A DNA stretch of 64,000 nucleotides from Chloroflexia bacterium SDU3-3 (GTDB taxonomy: Bacteria > Chloroflexota > Chloroflexia > Chloroflexales > Roseiflexaceae). The notes under the pieces were generated by a model, which was not told the origin of the DNA, did no database searches, and was given only the letters and a program-made list of their open reading frames with translations. Made by a program: the position numbers and the translations under genes. The DNA is taken from assembly GCA_009268125.1 (NCBI GenBank), contig WBOU01000023.1, positions 24,453 to 88,452 on the forward strand. The letters run 5' to 3'. Positions 34,047-42,502 of the stretch are shown here, piece after piece; position 1 is the stretch's first letter; the number at the start of each line of letters is the position of its first letter.

Positions 34047-34183
34047 GTTGTGCTGCCCGACCAATGGGCCAAAAGCCGCGGGCAAAATACGCCCAGCGAT
34101 GGACGGGATTGGCCCGACGGCGATGCTATACTCTGCCCTGTCCGCACACATCCGCATCTATGCCAAGAAGGAGGGAGCAAGCC

Positions 34184-34267
34184 ATGACCACACAACATCT
34201 CCAGCACGTCACCTTGCGCCCGAGCCGCGCCGACCGCGCCGCCGTGCTTGGCGAGATCCTCGCCTAG
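34184..34267 (+). CDS. 27-residue small ORF, possibly a truncated GNAT start
   Basis: A very good AAGGAGGGAG box precedes an ATG that opens a 27-codon frame, MTTQHLQHVTLRPSRADRAA and on to LGEILA. An extended -10 (TGCTATACT) lies about 50 bp upstream. The text resembles the first strand and helix of a GNAT acetyltransferase (TLRPSRADRAA), so this may be a gene remnant or a genuine short peptide. 34268-34413 shows nothing else I can support. Confidence 0.35.
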   Translation: MTTQHLQHVTLRPSRADRAAVLGEILA

Positions 34268-34413
34268 CGCCCGCCCCTCGGTTCTCCGCACCTGCTCGGA
34301 CGCCTGCACACCGCGCCCTGGCCCCGCCGTGCCCTGTGGCACCGCCGCGCCGCCGCGCGCATGTTCGACACATGCTGTGCTATCAATCCTGTAGCTGGAG
34401 AACACTAATCCAT

Positions 34414-35226
34414 ATGGATATCGACATTTTGGCCCTGCGCAAGCAGTTCGACCGCATCGGCGCGCGCGTTGCTGTCTCGCCTGTCGTGGTGGAGCGCTGG
34501 CAGCGCACCCGTGGCCCCGGCATTGACATCGGCAGCGACCGCACCGGGGAGTTCTTTGACATCCGCGTGCGCCCGACCGAGGCGGTGTCCTACGACGTGG
34601 TGGATGTGCAGCCGCGCATGCGCCACCTGCTGCTGCTGGCCCGCCGCGACGGCGGCGTGAAGGAGAAGTACCTGTGCGGCCACGACGAGCGTCACTGGTT
34701 CGTGTGCGCCGTGCCCGAGCGCCACGGCATCTCGGGTGTGGTCACGGCCATGCAGGCGCTTCAGCCCACCGAGGTGCGCATCGTGGCCGAGCAGTCGCTG
34801 CGGCCCAAGCTGCGGCTGCGCCGCCACAACGCGGCCTTCATCCGCCAGGGCGAGTGGTTCTTTGTGCCCGCGCCCGATCTGGTGGTCGACGAGCGGCGCA
34901 TCCATCGCAACGAGCCGATCAGCCGCGGCGGCGGCGGCAAGCCGCACTGGTGCGAGTTCCTGCACCGCCGCGATGGCGAGGCGGTGATGGTGTGTCGGCA
35001 GCACCCCGGCGGCCTGACAATGGATGAGTACGAGCGGCTGATCCAGGCTCAGCCTAGCGCGCGCATGTGGCGCTGGCAGGCCAGGCGCCGCAACGCCACC
35101 GTGTATGTCCGTGGCCGCGTATCGCACCCCGACCACCGCACGGTGGTGCTGCCCAGCTGGCACCGTGTGCTGATGAACACCGAGAGCGAGGCCGCCGCCA
35201 GCCGTAACGTCGTCTTCCTCGACTAG
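34414..35226 (+). CDS. conserved hypothetical protein, basic
   Basis: 270-residue soluble, Arg- and His-rich protein with no signal peptide or membrane segment. Notable stretches are VVDVQPRMRHLLLLARR, KYLCGHDERHWFVCAVPE and GGGGKPHWCEFLHRRDGE. The regular beta-strand pattern and scattered Cys/His could bind metal, but no domain is recognised. The ATG at 34414 has only a distant GGAG (13 bases); a longer upstream frame from 34039 overlaps the small ORF and looks non-coding. A strong terminator follows. Confidence 0.7.
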   Translation: MDIDILALRKQFDRIGARVAVSPVVVERWQRTRGPGIDIGSDRTGEFFDIRVRPTEAVSYDVVDVQPRMRHLLLLARRDGGVKEKYLCGHDERHWFVCAVPERHGISGVVTAMQALQPTEVRIVAEQSLRPKLRLRRHNAAFIRQGEWFFVPAPDLVVDERRIHRNEPISRGGGGKPHWCEFLHRRDGEAVMVCRQHPGGLTMDEYERLIQAQPSARMWRWQARRRNATVYVRGRVSHPDHRTVVLPSWHRVLMNTESEAAASRNVVFLD

Positions 35227-35246
35227 CGGCTGCGCCGGATGCTGGC

Positions 35247-35280
35247 GAGGCGCGGGGTTTAAGCCCCACGCCTCTTTTTT
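35247..35280 (+). terminator. rho-independent terminator between convergent genes
   Basis: GAGGCG-C-GGGG pairs with CCCC-A-CGCCTC around a six-base loop and is followed directly by six T residues. It terminates the hypothetical gene and faces the convergent HAD gene. Confidence 0.85.
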
Positions 35281-35304
35281 GCACCCGCACGCCCTCGGCG
35301 CGGG

Positions 35305-36102
35305 CTAGACCGCTACGCCCAGCGCGAAGCGGCGCAGTGCGAGGGCCACGCCATCCTCGGCGTTGGACGCGGTGCGGTAGCGGGCGTGCGCGGCCACGTC
35401 GGGCGCGGCGCTGGCCATGGCCACGCTCACCCCGCTCACCGCGAACATGCTGATGTCGTTCTGGCTGTCGCCCACGCTCATCACCTCTTCCTTGCTCAGC
35501 CCCAGCCGCGCGGCCACCTCGGCCAGCGCCGCGCCCTTGCCCACGCCAGGCGGCATCCACTCCAGAAAGGAGCGGTGGGTGCGCAGCTGGTCGAGCGCGG
35601 GCGCGGTGAGGGCGCGCAGCTCGTCGTCGCACGGGCTGGCCTCGCAGAAGGCCAGCAGCTTGACCGGGTCGGGGATGTGCTGGGGCGTGAGCGCGGGCAC
35701 CTCGCGGAACATCGGCTCGCCGTAGGAGAGCAGCACATCGGGCTGGGCCTTGCCGGGCAGGTAGACGATCTCGCGCAGCCCAAACAGGCAGAACGGGATG
35801 CCCCGCGCGAGCAGCAGCCCGCTCACCAGCGCCACCTGGTCGGGCTGCAGCAGCTGGCGGGCGCGCACGCTGTCGCTGGCCACGTCGCCCACCGCCGCGC
35901 CGTTCTGGCAGATCAGCTCGGGCAGGCCCAGGGCCTGGCCGTAGGGGCGCATGGAGTCGAAGGATCGACCGCTGGCCAGCACGACGTGGATGCCTGCGTC
36001 GAGGCAGTCGCGGATGGCGGACGCATTGGCCGCGCTGATCTGGTGGTCGGGCCCAAGCAGCGTGCCGTCGAGGTCGAGGGCGATGCATCGGATCTGGGTC
36101 AT
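35305..36102 (-). CDS. HAD-superfamily Cof-type phosphatase
   Basis: 265-residue class IIB (Cof-type) HAD hydrolase, expected to dephosphorylate sugar phosphates, FMN or pyridoxal phosphate. All HAD motifs are present: DLDGTLL (nucleophile Asp), VLASGRS, the Lys of GVGKGAAL and VGDSQNDISM. The Cof-type cap lies between about residues 85 and 185. The ATG at 36100-36102 starts it; longer frames run into intergenic sequence. Monocistronic by spacing. Substrate unknown. Confidence 0.9.
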   Translation of the reverse strand: MTQIRCIALDLDGTLLGPDHQISAANASAIRDCLDAGIHVVLASGRSFDSMRPYGQALGLPELICQNGAAVGDVASDSVRARQLLQPDQVALVSGLLLARGIPFCLFGLREIVYLPGKAQPDVLLSYGEPMFREVPALTPQHIPDPVKLLAFCEASPCDDELRALTAPALDQLRTHRSFLEWMPPGVGKGAALAEVAARLGLSKEEVMSVGDSQNDISMFAVSGVSVAMASAAPDVAAHARYRTASNAEDGVALALRRFALGVAV

Positions 36103-36288
36103 GTGTTGTGTGCGCGGGTCTCTGCGGCGTGTGCTGCGGAGAAAGCGCGCCCTCCTTGCTGTGATGTGTTGCTGCGGGGCCACTTCGCCGCCGTGGTGGG
36201 GCTGCTCGCCGCCGAGCGCCCACGCTGATTATACCCGCAGCGTGGCCCGCCGCCTGTGGGGCGCAGGGCGGAGATGGCGGGGCCTGTG

Positions 36289-36373
36289 CGCTCTGGGTAG
36301 ACACCGATGCTTGACCACCAAGATACCAAGGGACAAAGGGGGACACATACCACGAAGGCTCGAAGACACGCGT
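36289..36373 (+). repeat. dispersed short repeat DR1, copy 2
   Basis: Contains CTTGACCACCAAGATACCAA, then GGGACAAAGGGGG, ATACCACGAAGGCTCGAAGA and CACGCG. The upstream flank GCGCTCTGGGTAGACACC resembles the flank of copy 1. It lies between the HAD gene and the broken ORF at 36506. Confidence 0.6.
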
Positions 36374-36505
36374 GGGATTTTTGGCATTGTGATGCTTAGG
36401 ATGGCGCTTCGATCTATCGCCCCACAGATCAGCACTGTGACTTGCCATCCCGCACCGATCGCACTACAATAGCCGCACATCTGTTCGCTGCAACAGGAGT
36501 GTGCG

Positions 36506-36685
36506 ATGACCTCGCCCACCTCTTTCACCCAGCCGTTTCTCGTGCTGCTTGCCGATACCTGCGGCGTGAGCGAGCGACCACGCCGCGCTCGTGGAGCGCC
36601 TGCGTGCCCGCAGCGACTGGCTGGCCGTTGCCGCCAGCATGATGCTCCTTGCCCCCTGCGCGTATCACGTCGGTCTGGTATCTGA
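36506..36685 (+). pseudogene. frameshifted gene remnant
   Basis: An ATG with AGGAG seven bases upstream opens a 59-codon frame starting MTSPTSFTQPFLVLLADTCG that turns Arg/Pro-rich after GVSE. In the frame of 36591-36680 the protein-like text continues as ALVERLRARSDWLAVAASMM, so one frame change near 36575 explains both. It stops right before the C45 gene. Family unknown; a real 59-residue protein cannot be excluded. Confidence 0.35.
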
Positions 36686-36697
36686 AGGGAAGTGGTT

Positions 36698-37813
36698 ATG
36701 TCCGAGCGTTATAGCCTTTGTGAAGGTATTTTTCAGCATCTTGGGCTTGAAGGCACAAGCTATGAGATTGGCCGCCAGCAGGCCGAAGTCCTACAGGCGA
36801 CGAACCAAGGCTTTCTGAGCTTCCTCACATCGGGGGAGATGCACCCTGAGAGGTACGGGTTCGCCAGCTTCAGGCAGCTTCAGGAGGTGTACGAGGTGGC
36901 CTGCCCAGGCATCAACGACGAGATCCAGGGCTTTGCTGATAGGCTGGGGCTGCCGGTCGAGAAGATCATATTTTATGATATGGCCCATGTGGTGCAGACA
37001 AACTGCTCGCATGTGGCCGTATTGCCGCCGCTTACCCAGGATGCCCACCTGCTGGTGGCCCGCAGCTATGAGTGGAAGCCCGAGGAAGAAGACCTGCGGC
37101 TCTGCACAACCGGCGTGAGCGGGAAGGCGCGCCACATCGGCTTCTCGTGCCTGCTCTTTGGGCGTATGGAGGGCATGAACGAGCACGGCCTGAGCCTGAC
37201 TATGTCGGGCGGAAATGCCGCAGGGCTTCCGCACGAGTGGAACAAAAAGACCGGCCTGCAGTGCTGGGTTGTGCAGCGCGGCATTCTTGAAAGCTGTCGG
37301 GATGTGCAGGATGCTCTGGAAAAGCTAGCTGCATGTCCTCCCACCAGCAACACCAATATGCTGCTGGCCGAGCCGAGCGGGAAGGCTGCTCTGGCGGAGA
37401 TCTACGCGGGGGAGCTGCAGGTGAAGCAGGTTGACAGCGCCTGTGATATGCCCTATATCGTTTCTACCAATCACTATGTTTTGCCTGGCATGCGCGAACG
37501 CAATTACCACCAGTTTATTCTTGATCACTCTCTGCCACGGGCCGAGGCGCTGCGAGCGTGTATTGAAAGCAGCCGCCCCCGCGTCACGCGCGAGACCTTA
37601 CGCGAGGTCCTAACGAAGGAGATACCTTATGGCTGCTTTGGCCCCTACTACTCCGGCGGGTTTGGCACGCTGTGGTCGATGATCTTTGACCTGACGGTTG
37701 GCGAGGTCGAGATCTGCTTTGGTGCGCCGGGGTATAATGCCTGGCGCACTTTTACGCTTGAGCACCCTGGCGAGCCACACGAATATACCGCAGTATTCCC
37801 CGACAAACGATAG
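36698..37813 (+). CDS. C45-family (NAAA/acyl-CoA:IPN acyltransferase-like) Ntn hydrolase
   Basis: 371-residue protein of the C45 peptidase/acyltransferase family, which cut themselves before a catalytic Cys and hydrolyse or transfer amide-linked groups. The candidate nucleophile is C103 in VVQTNCSHVAVL. Family blocks follow: LLVARSYEWKP, IGFSCLLFGRMEGMNEHGLSL, NTNMLLAEPSGKAALAEI and STNHYVLPGM. AAGGGA seven bases upstream supports the ATG at 36698. GC content is lower than that of neighbours, and codon use is less extreme, suggesting acquisition. Substrate unknown. Confidence 0.82.
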   Translation: MSERYSLCEGIFQHLGLEGTSYEIGRQQAEVLQATNQGFLSFLTSGEMHPERYGFASFRQLQEVYEVACPGINDEIQGFADRLGLPVEKIIFYDMAHVVQTNCSHVAVLPPLTQDAHLLVARSYEWKPEEEDLRLCTTGVSGKARHIGFSCLLFGRMEGMNEHGLSLTMSGGNAAGLPHEWNKKTGLQCWVVQRGILESCRDVQDALEKLAACPPTSNTNMLLAEPSGKAALAEIYAGELQVKQVDSACDMPYIVSTNHYVLPGMRERNYHQFILDHSLPRAEALRACIESSRPRVTRETLREVLTKEIPYGCFGPYYSGGFGTLWSMIFDLTVGEVEICFGAPGYNAWRTFTLEHPGEPHEYTAVFPDKR

Positions 37814-37997
37814 CGCAACGCTAGCTGCCTTCGTTGGGTGCATGTTTTCTGGCTTTCCCCAATGGGGGAAGACCAGCTCGTTGGGTTGCCCATGGGTCAA
37901 TCCAACAGCGCTATCGGTGCTATAATCGACATTTGCGAGAGATCACGTGGCCTGCCGATGGAGAGAACTAGCAGGCGCTGAGTGTGGGAGCGTGCCG

Positions 37998-38246
37998 ATG
38001 GACGATACCGAGAGCCAGGCCGAGCTTCGGCAGCGGATTGCCGCGCTGGAGGCCGAGCTTGCCCAGCTGCGGGCGATCGAGGCCGCCGCCCGCGAGGCGC
38101 ACGCCTTCTTCGCCGGGCGGCGGCCAGGCTTCGCCATGACCTACCCCCGCGACATCCTCGGCGCGGCGCTTGAGCCGGATAAGCCCAGGAGGGGCACGAA
38201 GGCAGGCGCGGCACCTAGGGCGCGGGCAAGACGCCGCAAGCCGTAG
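37998..38246 (+). CDS. small coiled-coil hypothetical protein
   Basis: 82 residues: an N-terminal Leu/Glu/Ala heptad helix (about 5-40, ELRQRIAALEAELAQLRAIE) and a basic Arg/Lys tail (KPRRGTKAGAAPRARARRRK) that could bind nucleic acid. GGGAG lies eight bases before the ATG. An extended -10, TGCTATAAT, lies about 75 bp upstream. It is followed after 40 bp by the first zinc-ribbon gene. Confidence 0.55.
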   Translation: MDDTESQAELRQRIAALEAELAQLRAIEAAAREAHAFFAGRRPGFAMTYPRDILGAALEPDKPRRGTKAGAAPRARARRRKP

Positions 38247-38286
38247 CGACACGATCAGCCGCCCTAGGTTTTGCACGAGGTATCGT

Positions 38287-38778
38287 ATGAACCGCGCCGT
38301 TCTTATCGCTGTGCAGCTCCGGCTTGCCGACGGGGTACAGCTCCACTATCTTGATCCGCTGGAGATAGCGCTCGACTGCCACCAGTGTCGGCGCACGCGC
38401 CGGACGGTCATTATCCAGCAGGCTGATGGCTCGGCGATCTGCACGCCAGCGCGGCACCACTTTCCGGCGCAGCTTGCCGCGCGGCACATCGGCGATGCCC
38501 CAGGGCAGATCCGCCTGCTGGTGCACTATGACTACCAGCCATTTGCCGACGCCAAGTACCCGATCGAGTCAACCGGCGTGCCATCCTGGGGGCGCGTCAG
38601 CTTCACATGCGCGTGCCCGCGCTGCGGGGCGCTGAGCGCCGCGAGCACGCAGACCAATATGGTGCGCCCATGGACCCAGCGCTGCGCCTGCGGCCTCGCG
38701 CTGTACACCGATGCGGCGGTGATGCCGCGCTTCGAGCCGGTGCCGCTCACCTTCAGCCTGCCCGCTGATAGGCCCTGA
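38287..38778 (+). CDS. zinc-ribbon hypothetical protein, copy A
   Basis: 163 residues with three paired-cysteine clusters: CHQC (residue about 31), CACPRCG (about 107) and CACG (about 133). This suggests one or two zinc-binding sites in a soluble cytoplasmic protein. There is no known family. It is about 75% identical by eye to the product of 40161-40808 over about 150 residues, including RLLVHYDYQPFADAKYP and AASTQTN, so the two arose by duplication. Confidence 0.65.
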   Translation: MNRAVLIAVQLRLADGVQLHYLDPLEIALDCHQCRRTRRTVIIQQADGSAICTPARHHFPAQLAARHIGDAPGQIRLLVHYDYQPFADAKYPIESTGVPSWGRVSFTCACPRCGALSAASTQTNMVRPWTQRCACGLALYTDAAVMPRFEPVPLTFSLPADRP

Positions 38779-38936
38779 GCGCGGCTGCAGGGCACCTGGG
38801 CGACGGCCCCGATCGGTACTGCGGTTATTATGCAGGCCGTTGGGTGTCGCATCAGTGGGCTGAAAATAGAAAAATAGCGAGTGTGGTATACTTTACGCCG
38901 CTATACGTGCACAATCTTGTTTGGGAGCAGCGATCT

Positions 38937-39395
38937 ATGAAGCTTGCCGAGGCGCTTATCCTTCGCGCCGACTACCAGAAGCGAGTGGAGCAGCTCAAGC
39001 AGCGCCTGCAGCAGAACGCCAAGGTGCAAGAGGGCGACGCCCCCGCTGAAAACCCCGCCGAGCTGCTCGCTGAGCTTGAGCGGATAGCTGGTGACCTGAC
39101 TCTTTTGATCCAGCGCATCAATCGTACCAATGCGTCGACGGCTTTCCCGAAGGGGCCGACGCTGGCCGACGCCCTGGCGCTGCGCGATGTGACCAAGATA
39201 AAGCTGGCCGTGTATCGCGACCTTGCCCAGGCCGCGTCGATCTCGCACACGCGCATGACCCGCTCCGAGGTGCGCTTTCAGAGCACGGTGAATGTGGCGG
39301 AGATGCAGCGGCAGGCCGATCAGCTTGCGAAGGCATACCGCGAGCTTGATGCGCAGATCCAGGCGGCGAACTGGCTGACGGATATACTGGAGTAG
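38937..39395 (+). CDS. DIP1984/septicolysin-family protein
   Basis: 152-residue all-helical protein beginning MKLAEALILRADYQKRVEQL. RINRTNASTAF and the terminal YRELDAQIQAANWLTDI are also hallmarks of the DIP1984 family (annotated septicolysin in some genomes). It should form an elongated coiled-coil bundle; activity is not established. An extended -10 (TGGTATACT) ends 44 bp before the ATG. The tRNA-like structure begins directly after the stop codon and could be on the same transcript. Confidence 0.88.
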   Translation: MKLAEALILRADYQKRVEQLKQRLQQNAKVQEGDAPAENPAELLAELERIAGDLTLLIQRINRTNASTAFPKGPTLADALALRDVTKIKLAVYRDLAQAASISHTRMTRSEVRFQSTVNVAEMQRQADQLAKAYRELDAQIQAANWLTDILE

Positions 39396-39401
39396 GTGCG
39401 A

Positions 39402-39500
39402 TGGTAGCCGAGGTTCGCTAGGCGAGCACAGCCCGCCAACTGGGGAAGTTGGAATGGTGGCGTGGGGGCCACGCCAGCGGGTTCGATTCCCGCACAGCTT
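39402..39500 (+). ncRNA. tRNA-like structured RNA (degenerate)
   Basis: Consecutive stem-loops in tRNA order: a D-arm-like AGCCGAGG...TAGGC; an anticodon-like CCAAC-TGGGGAA-GTTGG at 39436-39452 (seven-base loop, reading GGG, but G where U33 belongs); a class II variable-arm-like 8-bp hairpin TGGCGTGG/CCACGCCA at 39458-39476; and a perfect T-arm GCGGG-TTCGATT-CCCGC at 39477-39493. No seven-base acceptor stem or CCA can be formed, and twelve extra bases separate the D-like and anticodon-like arms. It is therefore not a normal tRNA. Confidence 0.35.
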
Positions 39501-39652
39501 ACACCGTATGCCCAGGAATGTCACAAGCGTACGGCGTACTGTGATTGTTACACCCATGTGCTGATGGCGGATCACGGCGAGGGCGGGAGCGGGGTTGCAC
39601 CTATCTTCATACAAACCTAAGGATGAACAAGCGCGTTATACGGACGTAGCCC

Positions 39653-40159
39653 ATGTCCAAAGTCTACCCCTACATCGGCCCGCACGATCTGCTGCGCCTG
39701 CTGGCCCAGCCGAGCGACCGTATGCGCGTACTGGGCCTGGATGATCTCGCGCGCTGGCTCGGCATCGGCCAGCGGTGGGCGCGGCCCCGCGCTGTGACCT
39801 CCACCTACATCGTGGATACGGCGGGTCACCTGTGGCTCGCCGACCGCCACTCCGAGCACGTGGCCTGCGCGGGCGGGCGGGATGTGCTGGCGGCAGGCGA
39901 GGTCACGTTCGCCATCGAGGGCCAGCAGATCGGCGTGGCGGAGATCACCAACCAGTCGACCGGCTACTGCCCCGCGCTGGAGTGCTGGCCAGTGGTCGCG
40001 GCGGCGCTCGATGGCATCGGCGTCGCGCGCCCGCCGGGGTTCACGGCCAGCTTCATCTTCCGGCGCTGCGGCGCATGCGGCGCGGTCAACATCGTCAAAG
40101 ATGGCATCTTCGAGTGCGCGGTATGCGAGGCAGCGCTGCGCCGCGATGGGGAGGAGTAA
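39653..40159 (+). CDS. hypothetical protein with C-terminal zinc ribbon
   Basis: 168 residues, soluble. It starts MSKVYPYIGPHDLLRLLAQP, has a beta-rich middle (STYIVDTAGHLWLADRHSEH) and a C-terminal zinc ribbon CGACGAVNIVKDG...CAVCE (about residues 139-160). No characterised family known to me. Its stop codon is one base from the TTG start of the next gene, so the two are very probably co-translated. Its partner is also a zinc-ribbon protein. Confidence 0.65.
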   Translation: MSKVYPYIGPHDLLRLLAQPSDRMRVLGLDDLARWLGIGQRWARPRAVTSTYIVDTAGHLWLADRHSEHVACAGGRDVLAAGEVTFAIEGQQIGVAEITNQSTGYCPALECWPVVAAALDGIGVARPPGFTASFIFRRCGACGAVNIVKDGIFECAVCEAALRRDGEE

Positions 40160-40160
40160 A

Positions 40161-40808
40161 TTGAACCGCGCGGTTCTCATCTCTGTGCAGCTTCAGCTCG
40201 GCCTCGGAGTACAGCTCCACTATCTCGATCCGCTGGAGATAGCGCTCGACTGCTACCAGTGCCGCCGCACGCGTCGGACCGTCGTCCTTCGGCAGGCGGA
40301 TGGTGCGGCGATCTGCACGCCGAAGCGTCACGCCTTCCCAGCGCAGCTTGCCGCGTGGCACATCGGCGAACCCGCCTCGCCTGAGATCCGCCTGCTGGTG
40401 CACTATGACTACCAGCCATTTGCCGACGCCAAGTACCCGGTCGACTCTACGGGCGCGCCATCGTGGGCGCGGGTCAACCTCACGTGCGTGTGCCCGTGCT
40501 GTGGGGAGGTGAGCGCCGCGAGTACGCAGACCAACATCGCTCGCCCGTGGACCCAGCGCTGCCCCTGCGGCTACGCACTGTACACCGATGCGGCGGTGAT
40601 GCCGCGTTTCACCGCTGTGTCGCTTGTTCCGCCTGCCCGATGGTGCTTCCTAAGCGCGGCCTTTCCTATGTTCTTTGCTCCTTCGAGGTGTTCGCCCTTT
40701 TTATTCCTTGCGGCCTTGGTAGTTAGGTGTGACCAGCACGTCGTGGTGATCGGCTGGCAGATCAAGATCGATGCTGTCTCGCGCCGCGCGCAGATCGCGC
40801 ACTCATAG
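40161..40808 (+). CDS. zinc-ribbon hypothetical protein, copy B with divergent tail
   Basis: About 215 residues, starting at TTG 40161 four bases after a GAGGAG box. The first ~155 residues align with copy A (38287-38778), including cysteine clusters CYQC, CVCPCCG and CPCG. After RFTAVSLV homology stops: copy A terminates within ten residues, whereas here a ~55-residue tail with a hydrophobic stretch (AAFPMFFAPSRCSPFLFLAA) follows. The tail is probably loss of the original stop with read-through into former intergenic DNA. It precedes the WD40 gene by 9 bp. Confidence 0.6.
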   Translation: MNRAVLISVQLQLGLGVQLHYLDPLEIALDCYQCRRTRRTVVLRQADGAAICTPKRHAFPAQLAAWHIGEPASPEIRLLVHYDYQPFADAKYPVDSTGAPSWARVNLTCVCPCCGEVSAASTQTNIARPWTQRCPCGYALYTDAAVMPRFTAVSLVPPARWCFLSAAFPMFFAPSRCSPFLFLAALVVRCDQHVVVIGWQIKIDAVSRRAQIAHS

Positions 40809-40817
40809 GGGGACTCT

Positions 40818-41774
40818 ATGCAGCAGATCCCTGCCTTTCCCTGGCCCACGCTCACCGAGCAGGATTCCCAGCGCTTTGCACGCCCGCCGCAGATCCGCCT
40901 GACGCTTCGCCACCACTGCAGCCCGATATCAGCGCTTGCGATAGATCGCAGCGAGACCTACTTGGCCAGCGCCGACCGTGAGGGCGCTGTGTGTCTGTGG
41001 GAGTTAGGCTCGGGCCGCTTGGTCTCTTCCTACCGCCACGATGGGGGCGTGTTCGCGCTTGCTTTTGGCGATCAGTCGCGCGTGGTGAGCGGCGGCGCTG
41101 ATGCGGCGGTGCGGGTGTGGGACTACGCAGCGCACGCGCTGGTCTGCGCCCTGCCGACGCCCCCGCACGTTGGCGTCGTGGCGATTGACCCTACGTATCG
41201 CTACCTTGCGGCGGGTATCCACTACGCCAATACCATTGAGCTATGGGATTGGCCGTCGCTCCAGCCGATCCAGACGATAAAGGGCGACTATTATACGTTT
41301 TCGCTGCTTGGGTTTGATGCGACCGGTACAGCGCTCCATGTGCGCCTAGAGCATGGCGAGAATCAGATTGTGAGCATCCCCGATGGCGCGCTGCGTCAGT
41401 CCTTCAAAGATGAGCATCTTGGCGAGTGGAGCTACTCGGCGCTCTCGCACGATGCCAGAATGCTGGCGACCGCGTGCGAATGCGACGATCATGTGTGTAT
41501 CTGGGACACACAGACAGGCGAGATGATTCAGTCTATCCATGTCATGTTTAAGGGCGGCCCGTATGATCCAAATATCGCGCTGCGCCCAGATGGTACGATT
41601 CTTGTGTCCGCGGCGCTAGATGAGCAGATACGCGTCTGGCAGCCCAATACCGGCGCGCTGCTCTCATCCTGCCCGAATCAGCACGACGATGAGGTGTGCG
41701 CGATGACTATGAGCAGCTCACATCTGATAACGGGCGATCATGATGGAATAATACAGCTCTGGCACTTTCAATGA
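40818..41774 (+). CDS. WD40-repeat protein
   Basis: 318-residue cytoplasmic protein made of about seven WD40-like blades; clear ones are ASADREGAVCLWELGSG, VSGGADAAVRVWDYAAHA, ATACECDDHVCIWDTQTGE and VSAALDEQIRVWQPNTG. No signal peptide and no fused effector domain, so it likely serves as a protein-binding propeller. GGGGGA lies upstream of the ATG at 40818. It follows zinc-ribbon copy B by 9 bp. Confidence 0.85.
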   Translation: MQQIPAFPWPTLTEQDSQRFARPPQIRLTLRHHCSPISALAIDRSETYLASADREGAVCLWELGSGRLVSSYRHDGGVFALAFGDQSRVVSGGADAAVRVWDYAAHALVCALPTPPHVGVVAIDPTYRYLAAGIHYANTIELWDWPSLQPIQTIKGDYYTFSLLGFDATGTALHVRLEHGENQIVSIPDGALRQSFKDEHLGEWSYSALSHDARMLATACECDDHVCIWDTQTGEMIQSIHVMFKGGPYDPNIALRPDGTILVSAALDEQIRVWQPNTGALLSSCPNQHDDEVCAMTMSSSHLITGDHDGIIQLWHFQ

Positions 41775-41848
41775 ATTTGTGATTGCTTCTTATCCCTGGC
41801 CTCTCATCCGTTGAGTGATGCTTTCTCTTCTGCCCTCTGGAGCGAATC

Positions 41849-42463
41849 ATGGACGATCTCCATCTCATCCTGGTCGACCCCAAGCCAGCGCTCTGCCGGG
41901 CCTTGCGGAAGGCCTTTGATGGTCTGCCCAACGTCGAGGTGGTGCAGGGCTACTTCGAGCGCCTGCCCGCCTTTGACTGCATGGTCAGTGCCGCCAACTC
42001 GTTTGGGCTGATGGATGGCGGTGTGGATGCCGCGATCATCAACTTCTTTGGCGACCAGCTGATGGCCCGTGTCCAGCGGCGCATCCTGGATGTGTACCTG
42101 GGCGAGCAGCCGGTGGGCACCGCGCTGATTGTGGAGACGCAGCATCCCAAGCACCCCTTCATCGCCCACGCCCCAACCATGCGCGTGCCCAGCTCGGTGG
42201 CGGAGAGCGAGAACGCCTACCTGGCCATGTGGGCCACGCTGCTGGCGGTGCGCCAGCACAACCAGACCGCCGCGCCGCCTATCCGCACGCTCGCATGCCC
42301 AGGGCTGGCCACCGCAACAGGCGGCATGCTGCTCGACGAGGCCGCGCGGCAGATGGCGCTGGCCTACACCAATTTTCTCAGCCCGCCGTTCAAGATCACC
42401 TGGGCGTTTGCCGATCGCCGCCACGCGCAGATTCGGCGGCGGGCTAAGGTCGATGAGGACTAG
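41849..42463 (+). CDS. macrodomain protein
   Basis: 204-residue single-domain protein with a macrodomain layout: LHLILVDPKPALCRALRKAF, DCMVSAANSFGLMDGGVDAA (the ADP-ribose-binding 'NAAN...G.G' loop, here SAANS) and ACPGLATATGGMLLDEAARQM (the second ligand loop). It probably binds or hydrolyses ADP-ribose derivatives. Shape and length differ from the second macrodomain gene at 43406, so this is not a recent duplicate. The ATG at 41849 lacks a strong ribosome-binding site. Confidence 0.78.
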   Translation: MDDLHLILVDPKPALCRALRKAFDGLPNVEVVQGYFERLPAFDCMVSAANSFGLMDGGVDAAIINFFGDQLMARVQRRILDVYLGEQPVGTALIVETQHPKHPFIAHAPTMRVPSSVAESENAYLAMWATLLAVRQHNQTAAPPIRTLACPGLATATGGMLLDEAARQMALAYTNFLSPPFKITWAFADRRHAQIRRRAKVDED

Positions 42464-42502
42464 GCGATAGAACCTTCTCAGGAGACAGAAGGTTTGCTTC
42501 TG

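Noticed and set aside
39402..39500. Annotating the structured region as a functional tRNA-Pro (GGG)
   Set aside because: There is no acceptor stem or CCA, U33 is absent and the D-to-anticodon spacing is far too long.
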